The translations under genes were made by a program, and so were the position numbers. Shown in pieces: positions 36,345 to 44,586 of a DNA stretch of 64,000 nucleotides (position 1 is the stretch's first letter; every line of letters begins with the position of its first letter). Source of the stretch: Saprospiraceae bacterium (lineage in GTDB: Bacteria; Bacteroidota; Bacteroidia; Chitinophagales; Saprospiraceae); the NCBI GenBank assembly GCA_016713025.1, contig JADJPZ010000004.1, positions 558,001 to 622,000 on the forward strand, written 5' to 3'. Under the pieces are notes generated by a model. That model had not been told where the DNA came from and made no database searches. It saw only the letters and a program-made list of their open reading frames with translations.

Positions 36345-37601
36345 GTGAGCGCACCTGATACTGAACCAAAGAAAAACAATGTGGCTTTATGGATATTTAT
36401 TGGACTAATAGCCGGTATGATCGTCGGAACTTCACTTAATTATCTTACAACTCCGGAATTTATAAAAAGTTATGTAAGTATTGCAAAATATGGAAATATC
36501 ATCTTTTTGAAATTTATCAAACTGATCATTGGACCATTAGTGTTGAGTACGTTGGTGGTAGGTGTAGCAGGCATTGGTGATGCCGGAACAGTAGGACGAA
36601 TGAGTGTAAAAACAATTGGCTGGTTTATATTTGCCAGCCTGATGTCGTTAACTCTTGGGCTTATCCTGTGCAATATCTTTCAGCCGGGCTTAGATTTTCA
36701 AAATCAGATTTCTTCAGATACTGCAGCTACTAGTCTAGTAGCTACGGACAGTTTCACTCTTGACCATTTTATCGAACAATTAATACCTGAAAATATTTTT
36801 GTTGCATTATCTAGCCATAAGATGGTATTACAGATTGTGGTATTTTCAGTATTGTTTGGTCTAGCTACAGCTGCTATTGGCGAAAAAGGGAAACCTATCA
36901 TCTCTGCCATGGATTCTCTTGCTCATGTAATGCTTAAACTTACCAATATGATCATGTGGGTCGCTCCATTGGCTGTTTTTTGTGCCGTTTCTATAGTCAT
37001 TGCTGAAAAAGGGATTGGAGTCATGGTCGAATATGGAAAATTGATTTTGCTATTCTATTTTGCATTGTTTGTCTTATGGTCCATTTTATTGTTCCTCGGC
37101 TTTTTGTTTGTCAAAAAGAGAATCTGGAGTCTACTGAGACATATACAAGAACCACTTCTTTTGGCGTTTGCCACCGCCAGCAGTGAATCCGCATATCCGA
37201 AACTGCTAAATCAGTTAGAGAGGTTTGGTGTGAATGAAAGGATTGTCAGTTTTGTACTTCCGCTTGGATATTCATTCAATCTGGATGGAAGTATGATGTA
37301 TATGACCTTTGGTTCCATCCTGATTGCACAGGCGTATGGAGTAGACCTTAGTTTAACACAACAGATGACTATGTTGCTGGTATTGATGGTAACAAGCAAG
37401 GGTATCGCTGCTGTACCAAGGGCATCACTGGTAGTTATTGCCGCAACCATCGCAGGATTTGGAATTCCTGAAATTGGAATAGCACTATTGTTACCTATTG
37501 ATCAATTTCTTGATATGGGAAGAACAGCGACCAATGTGGTGGGCAATGCAGTAGCAACGGTAGCAGTAAGCAGAATGGAAGGAGAAGAAATTCATACTTA
37601 G
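36345..37601 (+). CDS. Dicarboxylate/amino acid:cation symporter (DAACS, SLC1 family)
   Basis: Protein of 418 residues from a GTG start at 36345 (GTG AGC GCA CCT), just before the first membrane helix. The transport core is intact: the serine-rich hairpin ATASSESAYP, the TM7 motif FNLDGSMMYM, the second hairpin TSKGIAAVPRASLVV and the TM8 motif QFLDMGRTATNVVGNAVATV. The family imports glutamate, aspartate or C4-dicarboxylates with Na+ or H+. The arginine in TM8 hints at acidic amino acid or dicarboxylate use, but the substrate is not proven. Confidence 0.9.
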   Translation: MSAPDTEPKKNNVALWIFIGLIAGMIVGTSLNYLTTPEFIKSYVSIAKYGNIIFLKFIKLIIGPLVLSTLVVGVAGIGDAGTVGRMSVKTIGWFIFASLMSLTLGLILCNIFQPGLDFQNQISSDTAATSLVATDSFTLDHFIEQLIPENIFVALSSHKMVLQIVVFSVLFGLATAAIGEKGKPIISAMDSLAHVMLKLTNMIMWVAPLAVFCAVSIVIAEKGIGVMVEYGKLILLFYFALFVLWSILLFLGFLFVKKRIWSLLRHIQEPLLLAFATASSESAYPKLLNQLERFGVNERIVSFVLPLGYSFNLDGSMMYMTFGSILIAQAYGVDLSLTQQMTMLLVLMVTSKGIAAVPRASLVVIAATIAGFGIPEIGIALLLPIDQFLDMGRTATNVVGNAVATVAVSRMEGEEIHT

Positions 37602-37809
37602 ATTTTATAACCATTTTCATTGCCTTAAAATTATGAACCCGACTTCATAATAATAGCTAAATTGGGTTCAACTGTTTGGCTTTACCTTTGGTTTCCGACA
37701 ATCAATGATTCATTCCTTGCTAGTTTAATACTGTGGGTGGTCCAATTTTTGCTCAAAAATTGTTTAAACATCCCGCAACCCCTGCCTACGTAGGCAGACT
37801 TATCCCTGT

Positions 37810-38049
37810 TTTAAAAATATTCAGCTGCAGGAAACTGATTTTGCGGAGGCAGACTTGACAAATGTTATATTTGATACATGCAATCTTGAGCAAGCTAATT
37901 TTGATCGTACTACACTTGAAAAGGCTGACTTTCGGTCTTCTTACAATTATACAATAGATCCTGAGATCAACCGGGTCAAAAAAGCAAAGTTTTCGGTTTT
38001 TGGAATTTCGGGACTTTTGACCAAATAGGATATTGAAATAGAAAAATGA
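37810..38049 (+). pseudogene. Remnant of a pentapeptide-repeat protein (Qnr/McbG-like C-terminus)
   Basis: From 37810 one frame reads FKNIQLQETDFAEADL, then CNLEQANFDRTTLEKADF and SYNYTIDPEINRVKKAKFS, the typical end of a Bacteroidota pentapeptide-repeat protein. No N-terminal half is present upstream. An in-frame TAG at 38026-38028 interrupts the last seven codons; reading continues DIEIEK to TGA at 38047-38049. The upstream boundary lies near a CTGCCTACGTAGGCAG palindrome (about 37783). It is a decayed fragment with no expected function. The rest of 37602-38189 shows nothing. Confidence 0.75.
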
Positions 38050-38189
38050 TCTGCAGGAATATGAATGAAGTATTTATGACTATTTGATACCACTATGTCA
38101 ACTTTGATGGAAGAGTGAAAATGCCCTGCACAATTTTGAACAAAGGATATGATTTTGCTGTTAACTTTAATGTATCTTACCATATTTGA

Positions 38190-38938
38190 ATGATGAAAAA
38201 TACTAACATCATTTCATGGTTATTGGAAGGTGATAATGCCATTCAGTATCAAACCCTTCGGGATTTGTTGGGCAATGATGATGTTACTTTAAGAAAAAGA
38301 ATTACAACAGAAGGTTGGGGCAAACAGTATTTGGATGCAAGAAATGAAAAAGGGTATTGGGGCCAAGATTATTATCAACCTAAATGGATATCGACTCATT
38401 ACACTTTACTGGATTTAAAAAATCTGGCTATTGACCCACATCATGAGGATATTGAAAAAATAATTACTAAAGTTTTGATCAACGAAAAAGGTCCTGACGG
38501 TGGGATTCTGCCTATCGGTACTGTCAAAAAATGTGATGTGTGTGTCAACGCTATGGCATTAAATTTTTCATCCTATTTCCTTGCAAAAGAAGAAAGTCTT
38601 CACTCCGTCGTTGACTTTATACTCACTGAAAAAATGGGAGATGGTGGCTTCAATTGTCAATCCAATAGGAAAGGAGCTAGTCATAGTTCCATGCATACTA
38701 CCATTTCAGTTTTAGAAGGATTTTTTGAATTTCTGAAAACCGGATATACTCTGCAGCAATAGATGTCCTCATTTCAAGAAGAACAAAAGAAGGACTCTGG
38801 AAGGCAGTATCCATTCATCCTGGAAAGTTACATTTTGAAATGGAAAAGGCTGGACAATCCAGCAGGTGGAATACATTAAGGGTTTTGCGAGTATTAAAAA
38901 AGTACAGACCTGAATATTACCTGAATTCAATGATCTAA
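38190..38938 (+). pseudogene. Alpha-alpha toroid (squalene/prenyltransferase-like) protein, broken by deletion and frame change
   Basis: The first frame (38190-38762) gives 190 residues: an ISWLLEGDNAIQYQTLRDLLG start, WGQDYYQPKWISTHYTLLDL, and a CDVCVNAMALNF segment, typical of a conserved family of about 300-330 residues with a terpenoid-cyclase-like toroid fold. It stops at TAG 38760-38762. A second frame overlapping it (38753-38938) encodes the family C-terminus (AIDVLISRRTKEGLWK, then HFEMEKAGQSSRWNTLRVLRVL). The two parts fall about 60-80 residues short of the family length and are out of frame, so an internal deletion seems to have occurred. The N-terminal part might still be translated. 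This is unlike the single-base homopolymer breaks elsewhere in the window. Confidence 0.7.
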
Positions 38939-38954
38939 TATTAAATTTTAAATC

Positions 38955-39461
38955 ATGCCGCGACCTACCAACAAAACCGAATTACTGACTCTAAGTCAAA
39001 AAAATTATGATCAGCTTAATCACTTTATTGAAAGCAGGGCAGAAGCTGAACAAATGAAAGAATTTCCTCCGGGCACTATGAACCGAAATATCAGGGATGT
39101 TCTTGCGCATTTGTACCATTCGCAACTCATGATGAAAAACTGGTACGAGATTGGTATGTCAGGTCTTAAACCAGATATCCCTGCCGAGGGCTATACATGG
39201 AAGACGGTGCCAAAACTCAATTATAAAATTTGGGAGGATTACTCTAAGGTGGCACTGCAAGAAATAAAAGTATTGTTAGCTGGTTCCCACAAAGAGATGA
39301 TGAAAATGATAGATGGACACAGTAGTGAAGAGCTTTTCGAGAAAAAAAGGTATGCCTTGACAGGTACTACCTCACTTGGTGCGTATTTCATTGGTGCCAC
39401 TTCCAGTCATTATGATTGGGCATTAAAATTGATAAGCAAAGCATTTAAGAACATGAGATAG
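38955..39461 (+). CDS. ClbS/DfsB family four-helix bundle protein (DUF1706)
   Basis: Protein of 168 residues matching the DUF1706/ClbS-DfsB pattern: MPRPTNKTELL start, NRNIRDVLAHLYHSQLMMKNWYEIGMSG, PAEGYTWKTVPKLN and a C-terminal ATSSHYDWALKLI. The characterised ClbS hydrolyses the cyclopropane of colibactin for self-protection, but most homologues have no known substrate. No colibactin-like synthesis genes are present, so the role here is open. It is convergent with rnfB, with 14 bp between the stops. Confidence 0.85.
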   Translation: MPRPTNKTELLTLSQKNYDQLNHFIESRAEAEQMKEFPPGTMNRNIRDVLAHLYHSQLMMKNWYEIGMSGLKPDIPAEGYTWKTVPKLNYKIWEDYSKVALQEIKVLLAGSHKEMMKMIDGHSSEELFEKKRYALTGTTSLGAYFIGATSSHYDWALKLISKAFKNMR

Positions 39462-39475
39462 CATTTTGTTTGCCC

Positions 39476-40342
39476 TTACGAATACCCCATATTCCGGCTT
39501 CCTTTCCTTATAATCTTTTTAGCTTCCTTACCTTTGATGATGCCTTCTTTATCATCGAGCCATACGATGGCACCTGTAGGGCATCTCTGTATAGGATCCT
39601 GTGTTTTATGGTTTTTGGCGTAGTTGATGACGGGTAGGTTTTTGACCATGGTGATCATGTTGTCTTCTGCATCCATGGCGCATTTGCCACAAGCGGTACA
39701 GCCTACATCACAGACGTCTAGTACTTCATCTCCGGCTTCCAGGCTTTTGCATGCTACCCAAAGCCGATGACTTATGGGGTGGATGGAAAATAACATTTTA
39801 GGACATGCTTCCACACAATCTCCACAAGCGGTGCATTTTTGTTCATCCACGACAGGAATGCCAAATTCATTCATCGAGATAGCATCAAAGTCGCACACTA
39901 CCTCACAGTCACCATATCCAAGGCAACCCCATGAGCAAGCCTTACCGCCGCCCGAGATCAATGTAGCCGCCTGACACGTGTTGACACCCTTGTAGTATGC
40001 CTGATTGATAGCTACATTTTTACCTCCGTTACAGGCTAAGCGAGCGACTCTTTTTTCTTCTGCACCCAAGGCCACACCCAGAAAACTGGCGATGGCAGAT
40101 CTGCCTTCATCACTGCTAACAGAACATTTGCCCGGCAACACCTGACCCGACACCAATGCTTCAGCAAATGGGCGGCACCCGGGAAAACCACAGGCGCCGC
40201 AGTTGGCATGAGGCAACATATCTTCCACCTGATCTATGCGTGGATCTTCATAGACATACAATTTTTTATTGGCTACAGCGATCAGCCCGGCCAGTGCCAA
40301 TGTCAGTAAACCAAGTGTTAGTATGGGAATGAAAATGCTCAC
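39476..40342 (-). CDS. rnfB: Rnf complex subunit B (ferredoxin-type)
   Basis: Protein of 288 residues from a GTG start (40340-40342). One N-terminal membrane helix (about 3-25) is followed by the 4Fe-4S domain CGACGFPGC with a later Cys. Two ferredoxin-type clusters follow (CTACGDCVEACP and CTACGKC), plus a final CPTGAIVW. RnfB is the likely entry point for electrons from reduced ferredoxin. Unlike classic rnf operons, it lies last, behind the FNR-like gene (63-bp gap), instead of next to rnfC or rnfA. Confidence 0.93.
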   Translation of the reverse strand: MSIFIPILTLGLLTLALAGLIAVANKKLYVYEDPRIDQVEDMLPHANCGACGFPGCRPFAEALVSGQVLPGKCSVSSDEGRSAIASFLGVALGAEEKRVARLACNGGKNVAINQAYYKGVNTCQAATLISGGGKACSWGCLGYGDCEVVCDFDAISMNEFGIPVVDEQKCTACGDCVEACPKMLFSIHPISHRLWVACKSLEAGDEVLDVCDVGCTACGKCAMDAEDNMITMVKNLPVINYAKNHKTQDPIQRCPTGAIVWLDDKEGIIKGKEAKKIIRKGSRNMGYS

Positions 40343-40405
40343 TTTAAATGTTGATTTGTTGATTTGAATATTCGCTGATTTTTTTTATTTACAATTCACC
40401 ATTAC

Positions 40406-41263
40406 CTAATAAATGATTTCCGCCCACTTTTTACCGGCTTTCAGTTCTGCTTTTCTGGTTTCCCATTTCTCTTTGGAGCCAATAATGTTTGAAAACGCAT
40501 TGTCTAATTGTGTCAGTATTTTGTCATAACCGGCTACGTAGATATAGGTATTGTTTTTGGAAAGCATCTCCTTGATTTCTTCTGCTTGACCTTCTATCAT
40601 CTTGTCCATGGCGATAGGGTCTGCCCACTTTGGTCTTGGACTTAGGGCATAAAAGGCTTCAAATGTCTTCTGATCATAATAATTTGTAAGATCACCTTCT
40701 TTGTCGTTGAGATACAGCAAATCAAGTCCGCTGGTAGCACCATAAAAAAGTCTGATTTTTCCTTGCCAGTCTTTCACATTTTTATAGATATGTCTGACAA
40801 AGGATTTAAAAGGAGCAATTCCAGTTCCCATACCAATAAGGATGATATTGGATGTTTTGTCATCAGGCACTACATATGGTAATGAATGAGGCCCGGTAAG
40901 CATTAGTTCATCTCCTGGATTTCTGTTGCACAGGTAATTAGATGCGACACCTTCGTACTTTTCGCCGCTGAAATCATCCACGTAAAAACATCTTTTTACC
41001 AACATCGTAATTTCAGGCAATCCGGAAGCTGTAACATCGGAATTGGCAATAGTGTAAAGTCTGTGATGTACATTGTTGCCAAATGGTCCTACGTATTTGA
41101 CTATGACACCAAAACTTTGGTCCACATTACAGTGAAAGTTTTTATCCTGCACTTCAATATGAATTTCCCTGATATCCTCCGTATCTGCAGGTGTGATACG
41201 TTTGTTGCCCTTTACAACTGCTTTATAATGTGTTCCTGATAAATAATCTGATAATTGTGCCAT
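40406..41263 (-). CDS. Plant-type ferredoxin/flavodoxin-NAD(P)+ reductase (FNR)
   Basis: Protein of 285 residues. The FAD-binding domain has the RxYT/S motif in HRLYTIANS. The NAD(P) domain has LIGMGTGIAPFKSFVRH, FYGATSG and YVAGYDKI. The C-terminus KAGKKWAEIIY matches plant-type FNR, which ends in an aromatic residue stacking on the flavin. It exchanges electrons between ferredoxin (or flavodoxin) and NADP(H) in the cytosol. It lies inside the rnf run between the small Cys-rich membrane protein and rnfB, so ferredoxin reduced by PFOR could go either to Rnf (NADH plus ion pumping) or to this enzyme (NADPH). Coenzyme choice is not certain from sequence. Confidence 0.88.
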   Translation of the reverse strand: MAQLSDYLSGTHYKAVVKGNKRITPADTEDIREIHIEVQDKNFHCNVDQSFGVIVKYVGPFGNNVHHRLYTIANSDVTASGLPEITMLVKRCFYVDDFSGEKYEGVASNYLCNRNPGDELMLTGPHSLPYVVPDDKTSNIILIGMGTGIAPFKSFVRHIYKNVKDWQGKIRLFYGATSGLDLLYLNDKEGDLTNYYDQKTFEAFYALSPRPKWADPIAMDKMIEGQAEEIKEMLSKNNTYIYVAGYDKILTQLDNAFSNIIGSKEKWETRKAELKAGKKWAEIIY

Positions 41264-41300
41264 TTTATTTCCTTTTATGGTTTAAAATATACTTTATACT

Positions 41301-41498
41301 TTATTCAATTTTTAAAAATTCTCTTTTATTCTCGCACGCTTCGGTACATCCGCAATTTTTACATGATCTACGCTCTGCCAATACATCTTCATCACTGATA
41401 TACTCCCTGAAAGTCTTTTTCCACAACAACTGTACTATCAGCCAACCCATCATCAGTGCTGTTATACTTGTTATTGCTATTATTAAAGACTGTATCAT
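41301..41498 (-). CDS. Small Cys-rich membrane protein in the rnf operon
   Basis: Protein of 65 residues. One membrane helix (about 2-28, SLIIAITSITALMMGWLIVQLLW) is followed by a charged stretch and a C-terminal Cys cluster CKNCGCTEAC (C-x2-C-x-C-x3-C). It resembles in shape the small Cys-rich membrane proteins next to feoB, but no feo gene is here. It sits between rnfA and the FNR gene on the same strand (37 bp to the FNR start). The Cys cluster could bind an iron-sulfur cluster or metal and serve as an accessory Rnf subunit or cluster-delivery factor. This is inference. Confidence 0.7.
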   Translation of the reverse strand: MIQSLIIAITSITALMMGWLIVQLLWKKTFREYISDEDVLAERRSCKNCGCTEACENKREFLKIE

Positions 41499-41638
41499 TT
41501 TAAATTTCTTTTGGTTTATTTTACTAAATCTGTATCTTTAATATCAAAATCTATATCTTATTTTATTTACTTTCTTCCAAATAAATTTGGAAGTCCAATA
41601 TGTTTTATCTACTTCTTAATCTCAATCTTAACCTTTCT

Positions 41639-42220
41639 TTATCCTCCCAATCCTGCAAAACCCATAAAGGACAAAGATAAAACTCCTGCTACCAGCAATA
41701 CAATCGCTGTACCTTTGGCCATGCCCGACACCTCAGAAAATTCCAGTTGCTCTCTCAATCCCGCCATCAATACAAGTGCTAATGTAAATCCTGCTCCGCC
41801 ACCCAATGCAAAAGTAATACTTTGAAGCATGTCATATCCCTTACTTGTTTGAAGCAAAGCTATGGCTAATACTGCACAGTTGGTTGTAATCAAAGGCAGA
41901 AATATCCCCAATGCCTTAAATAGTGCTGGACTTGCTTTTTTTACAAACATCTCTACAAGCTGTACCGTAGAAGCAATGACTACGATATAGCTGATTAACT
42001 GTAAAAAGGGAGCATTGATAGCTGCCAACAATACATTAATACCATAGGCACAAACAGAACTGATGACCATTACAAAGGTCACGGCCGCCCCCATTTTGGA
42101 GGCAGTTTCTACTTTGCCTGAGACTCCCAAAAAAGGACAAATGCCCAGAAAGTATGCCAGCACAAAATTATTGATCAAACTGGCATTGATAAAAATGGTC
42201 ATGAGTGATTCATTGTTCAT
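41639..42220 (-). CDS. rnfA: Rnf complex subunit A
   Basis: Protein of 193 residues with six predicted membrane helices. Family signatures are NNFVLAYFLGICPFLGVSGK near the N-terminus and FLPLITTNCAVLAIALLQ in the middle; these carry the Cys residues that hold the membrane-embedded Fe-S centre shared with RnfE in NqrD/E-type pairs. Its ATG overlaps the rnfE stop (ATGA), indicating translational coupling. Confidence 0.95.
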   Translation of the reverse strand: MNNESLMTIFINASLINNFVLAYFLGICPFLGVSGKVETASKMGAAVTFVMVISSVCAYGINVLLAAINAPFLQLISYIVVIASTVQLVEMFVKKASPALFKALGIFLPLITTNCAVLAIALLQTSKGYDMLQSITFALGGGAGFTLALVLMAGLREQLEFSEVSGMAKGTAIVLLVAGVLSLSFMGFAGLGG

Positions 42221-42873
42221 GCTTTACTTTTTTTGAGTTTGTAATGGTTGAAAATCAGCAGCAAACATGCCAACGTAAAAAACCCTCCTGCAGGCAAGAC
42301 CATAATGACCCACTTCTCAAATGCATCCGGCATCACCTGCATTCCTAAGAAAGTTCCTGAACCAATAATTTCCCGTATACTTCCTATACAAAATAATGCA
42401 AACATAAATCCCAATCCCATACCCAATCCATCCATCAAAGATCTGCCTACAGTGTTTTTTGATGCAAATGCTTCTGCGCGACTCAGGATGATACAGTTCA
42501 CTACAATCAGAGCTATAAAGGCTCCTAAACTTTTATGTAAATCAACACTTACAGCCTGAATCACATAATCTACCATGGATACAAAAGTGGCTATGATTAG
42601 AATATAGGAAGCGATACGCACTTCCTTCGGTATGAAGTTTCTAAGTAAGGAGATCAAAACATTGGACATGGTCAACACAAAAGTAGTTGCCAATCCCATG
42701 GCTATCGCATTCATGGCTGAATTGGATACTGCCAACGAAGGACACATGCCCAGCACCTGAACAAATACCGGATTGTCACGCCAAAGACCTCGTATAAAGT
42801 CATCTGTTCCGGGATGTTCTCCAAGGCTGCTGAAAAAACCTTTATTTGTCTTATTTTGATCGGTCAGACTCAT
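42217..42873 (-). CDS. rnfE: Rnf complex subunit E
   Basis: Protein of 218 residues, six membrane helices, homologous to RnfA. Signatures are NPVFVQVLGMCPSLAVSNSAMNA and FIALIVVNCIILSRAEAFASKN, again with one Cys in each half for the central Fe-S site. The start ATG overlaps the rnfG stop (ATGA), and the stop overlaps the rnfA start. Confidence 0.95.
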   Translation of the reverse strand: MSLTDQNKTNKGFFSSLGEHPGTDDFIRGLWRDNPVFVQVLGMCPSLAVSNSAMNAIAMGLATTFVLTMSNVLISLLRNFIPKEVRIASYILIIATFVSMVDYVIQAVSVDLHKSLGAFIALIVVNCIILSRAEAFASKNTVGRSLMDGLGMGLGFMFALFCIGSIREIIGSGTFLGMQVMPDAFEKWVIMVLPAGGFFTLACLLLIFNHYKLKKSKA

Positions 42874-43566
42874 TTTTCAGTTTTGACGTTTGATAAAAAA
42901 GTTTGTTTGTTTTTATATATCTTTGGTATCCACTCCTTGCTGCTTGTATTCAGTATATTACCTACTGCCCGTGATGTGATCGTAGCACCTGTAATGGCGT
43001 CAATTTCCCATCCATTGGTCTTTTGACCGTTTTTAACGGTTTTTATTTCATTTTTTTAAGGTAGAATGATCATCCTTAAGTGCCACATCCATAGATTTCA
43101 TATTGGCCAAAAATGGATCTTTCTCTATTTTATCTCCAATACCCGGTGTTTCTTTGCTTTCGAGAACATAAAAACCTATAATTTTTTGCTGTTCAGGGTC
43201 ATATCCAAAAAGAAGACTTAATACGTCACCATACGCTTTCCCACTTCCTTGAAATGCCACCCCTTTACACACCCCTTTGTCATCATAACCGGCAAGTACT
43301 TTTTGTACTTTAGGATTATTGGTGGTCATTTCCGTAAAGGTCTGGTCAGGGTTGAGCTGAAAGGATTTCGTTTTAGTGATGCCAGGAATCACCTGAAAAA
43401 CAGCATCTTCCAATGCTTTGGCTCTATTATTTTCTATCGTGACCTTGGTACCTTCGTAGGTTACTACTATGAGCAATGCACAAATGATACCTATCGATGC
43501 CATGGCAATGATCATCTTTTTATCGTTGGATTTTTCCGGTACTATTATGTTGGTTGAATCACTCAT
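42870..43566 (-). pseudogene. rnfG: Rnf complex subunit G, frameshifted near its FMN site
   Basis: The gene begins at ATG 43564-43566, overlapping the rnfD stop. It has one N-terminal membrane helix, then the periplasmic FMN-binding domain (VLESKETPGIGDKI). The read frame stops at 43048 after 172 residues. If the T7 run at 43051-43057 (plus strand) had six T, the frame would continue through NEIKTVKNGQKTNG and DAITGATITSRAVGNIL, which contains the Thr that carries covalent FMN. It would end exactly at the ATGA overlap with rnfE, for 231 residues in all. Every neighbouring junction is intact, so a sequencing error is more likely than a true loss. If real, it would remove the flavin site and stop Rnf electron flow. 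Confidence 0.9.
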
Positions 43567-44582
43567 GATACTTTCAGTTTTTTAGTGGTACCATATATCC
43601 GTGGTCTGACCAGGTTGTCAATATGTGGTGAAATCGCATTTCCTAACAATATTGCATACATTACTCCTTCTGGAAGTCCTCCCCAAAGTCTGATGACCAC
43701 CGTGAGCAATCCAATGATAGCTCCATATAGCCATAAACCTTTAGATGTGATAGGAGAGGAAACCATATCGGTGGCCATAAATATCGCTCCCAACATCAAT
43801 CCACCCGAAAATATCGTGAAAAATGGGGATGGATATGCTTTATCATCTATCATGTAAAAAGCAGCACTGAATACAAAAACGGTCAGTATGATGGATACCG
43901 GAATTCTCCAGTTCATCATCTTACGCCATGCCAGATATATTCCTCCTAAAATGATGAATACGGTACTCGTTTCGCCTACAGAACCACTGCATATACCAAG
44001 AGCCATGTCATATGCTTCCGTTGTTACCTTATCGAATTTAAAAGCTGTTAGTGGTGTCGCACCTGATATTGCATCCACTTTGGGCGACATCAGTGGCCAG
44101 GCATAAATGGATGAAGACAATGAAAAAAATCTTTCGGGATCGAAGGCTTTGTACCAGGTAGTGATAGCAACAGGAAACGCAGCCTGCAGAAATGCCCTAC
44201 CCACTAATGCAGGATTAAATACATTATAACCCAAGCCACCAAATATAAATTTTCCTAATGCTATCGTGATGACAGATCCTAAAAATGCCATCCATAATGG
44301 AAATACAGGAGGCAATGTCATACCCAGCAATAATCCGGCAAGTGCAGCAGAATAATCATAAATGGTCGTCGGTTTGCCTGACCATTTACATAAATAATGT
44401 TCTGTAAGTATTGCGCCAACTGATGTAGTCATCATCACCAATAAAGCATTCCAACCAAAAGCATACACTCCAAATGCTGCAGCAGGCAGAAGGGCATACA
44501 CCACATGCTTCATGATGGTATCTGTGCTCAAACCCTGGACCAAATGTGGTGATGTGCTGATATTTAATGTAATCCTACTCAT
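43563..44582 (-). CDS. rnfD: Rnf complex subunit D
   Basis: Protein of 339 residues with about nine membrane helices. The covalent FMN motif is DAISGATPLTAF (Thr acceptor). Other family segments are NVFNPALVGRAFLQAAFP and MATDMVSSPITSKGLWLYG. RnfD is one of the membrane flavoproteins thought to drive ion movement. It starts 4 bp after rnfC and overlaps rnfG. Confidence 0.95.
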   Translation of the reverse strand: MSRITLNISTSPHLVQGLSTDTIMKHVVYALLPAAAFGVYAFGWNALLVMMTTSVGAILTEHYLCKWSGKPTTIYDYSAALAGLLLGMTLPPVFPLWMAFLGSVITIALGKFIFGGLGYNVFNPALVGRAFLQAAFPVAITTWYKAFDPERFFSLSSSIYAWPLMSPKVDAISGATPLTAFKFDKVTTEAYDMALGICSGSVGETSTVFIILGGIYLAWRKMMNWRIPVSIILTVFVFSAAFYMIDDKAYPSPFFTIFSGGLMLGAIFMATDMVSSPITSKGLWLYGAIIGLLTVVIRLWGGLPEGVMYAILLGNAISPHIDNLVRPRIYGTTKKLKVS

Positions 44583-44586
44583 GACT

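Noticed and set aside
37627..37683. Terminator after the DAACS symporter gene
   Set aside because: A 7-bp TGAACCC/GGGTTCA pairing exists but the loop is long and no T tract follows.
41511..41825. Plus-strand ORFs across the rnf operon
   Set aside because: They are shadows of well-supported minus-strand genes.
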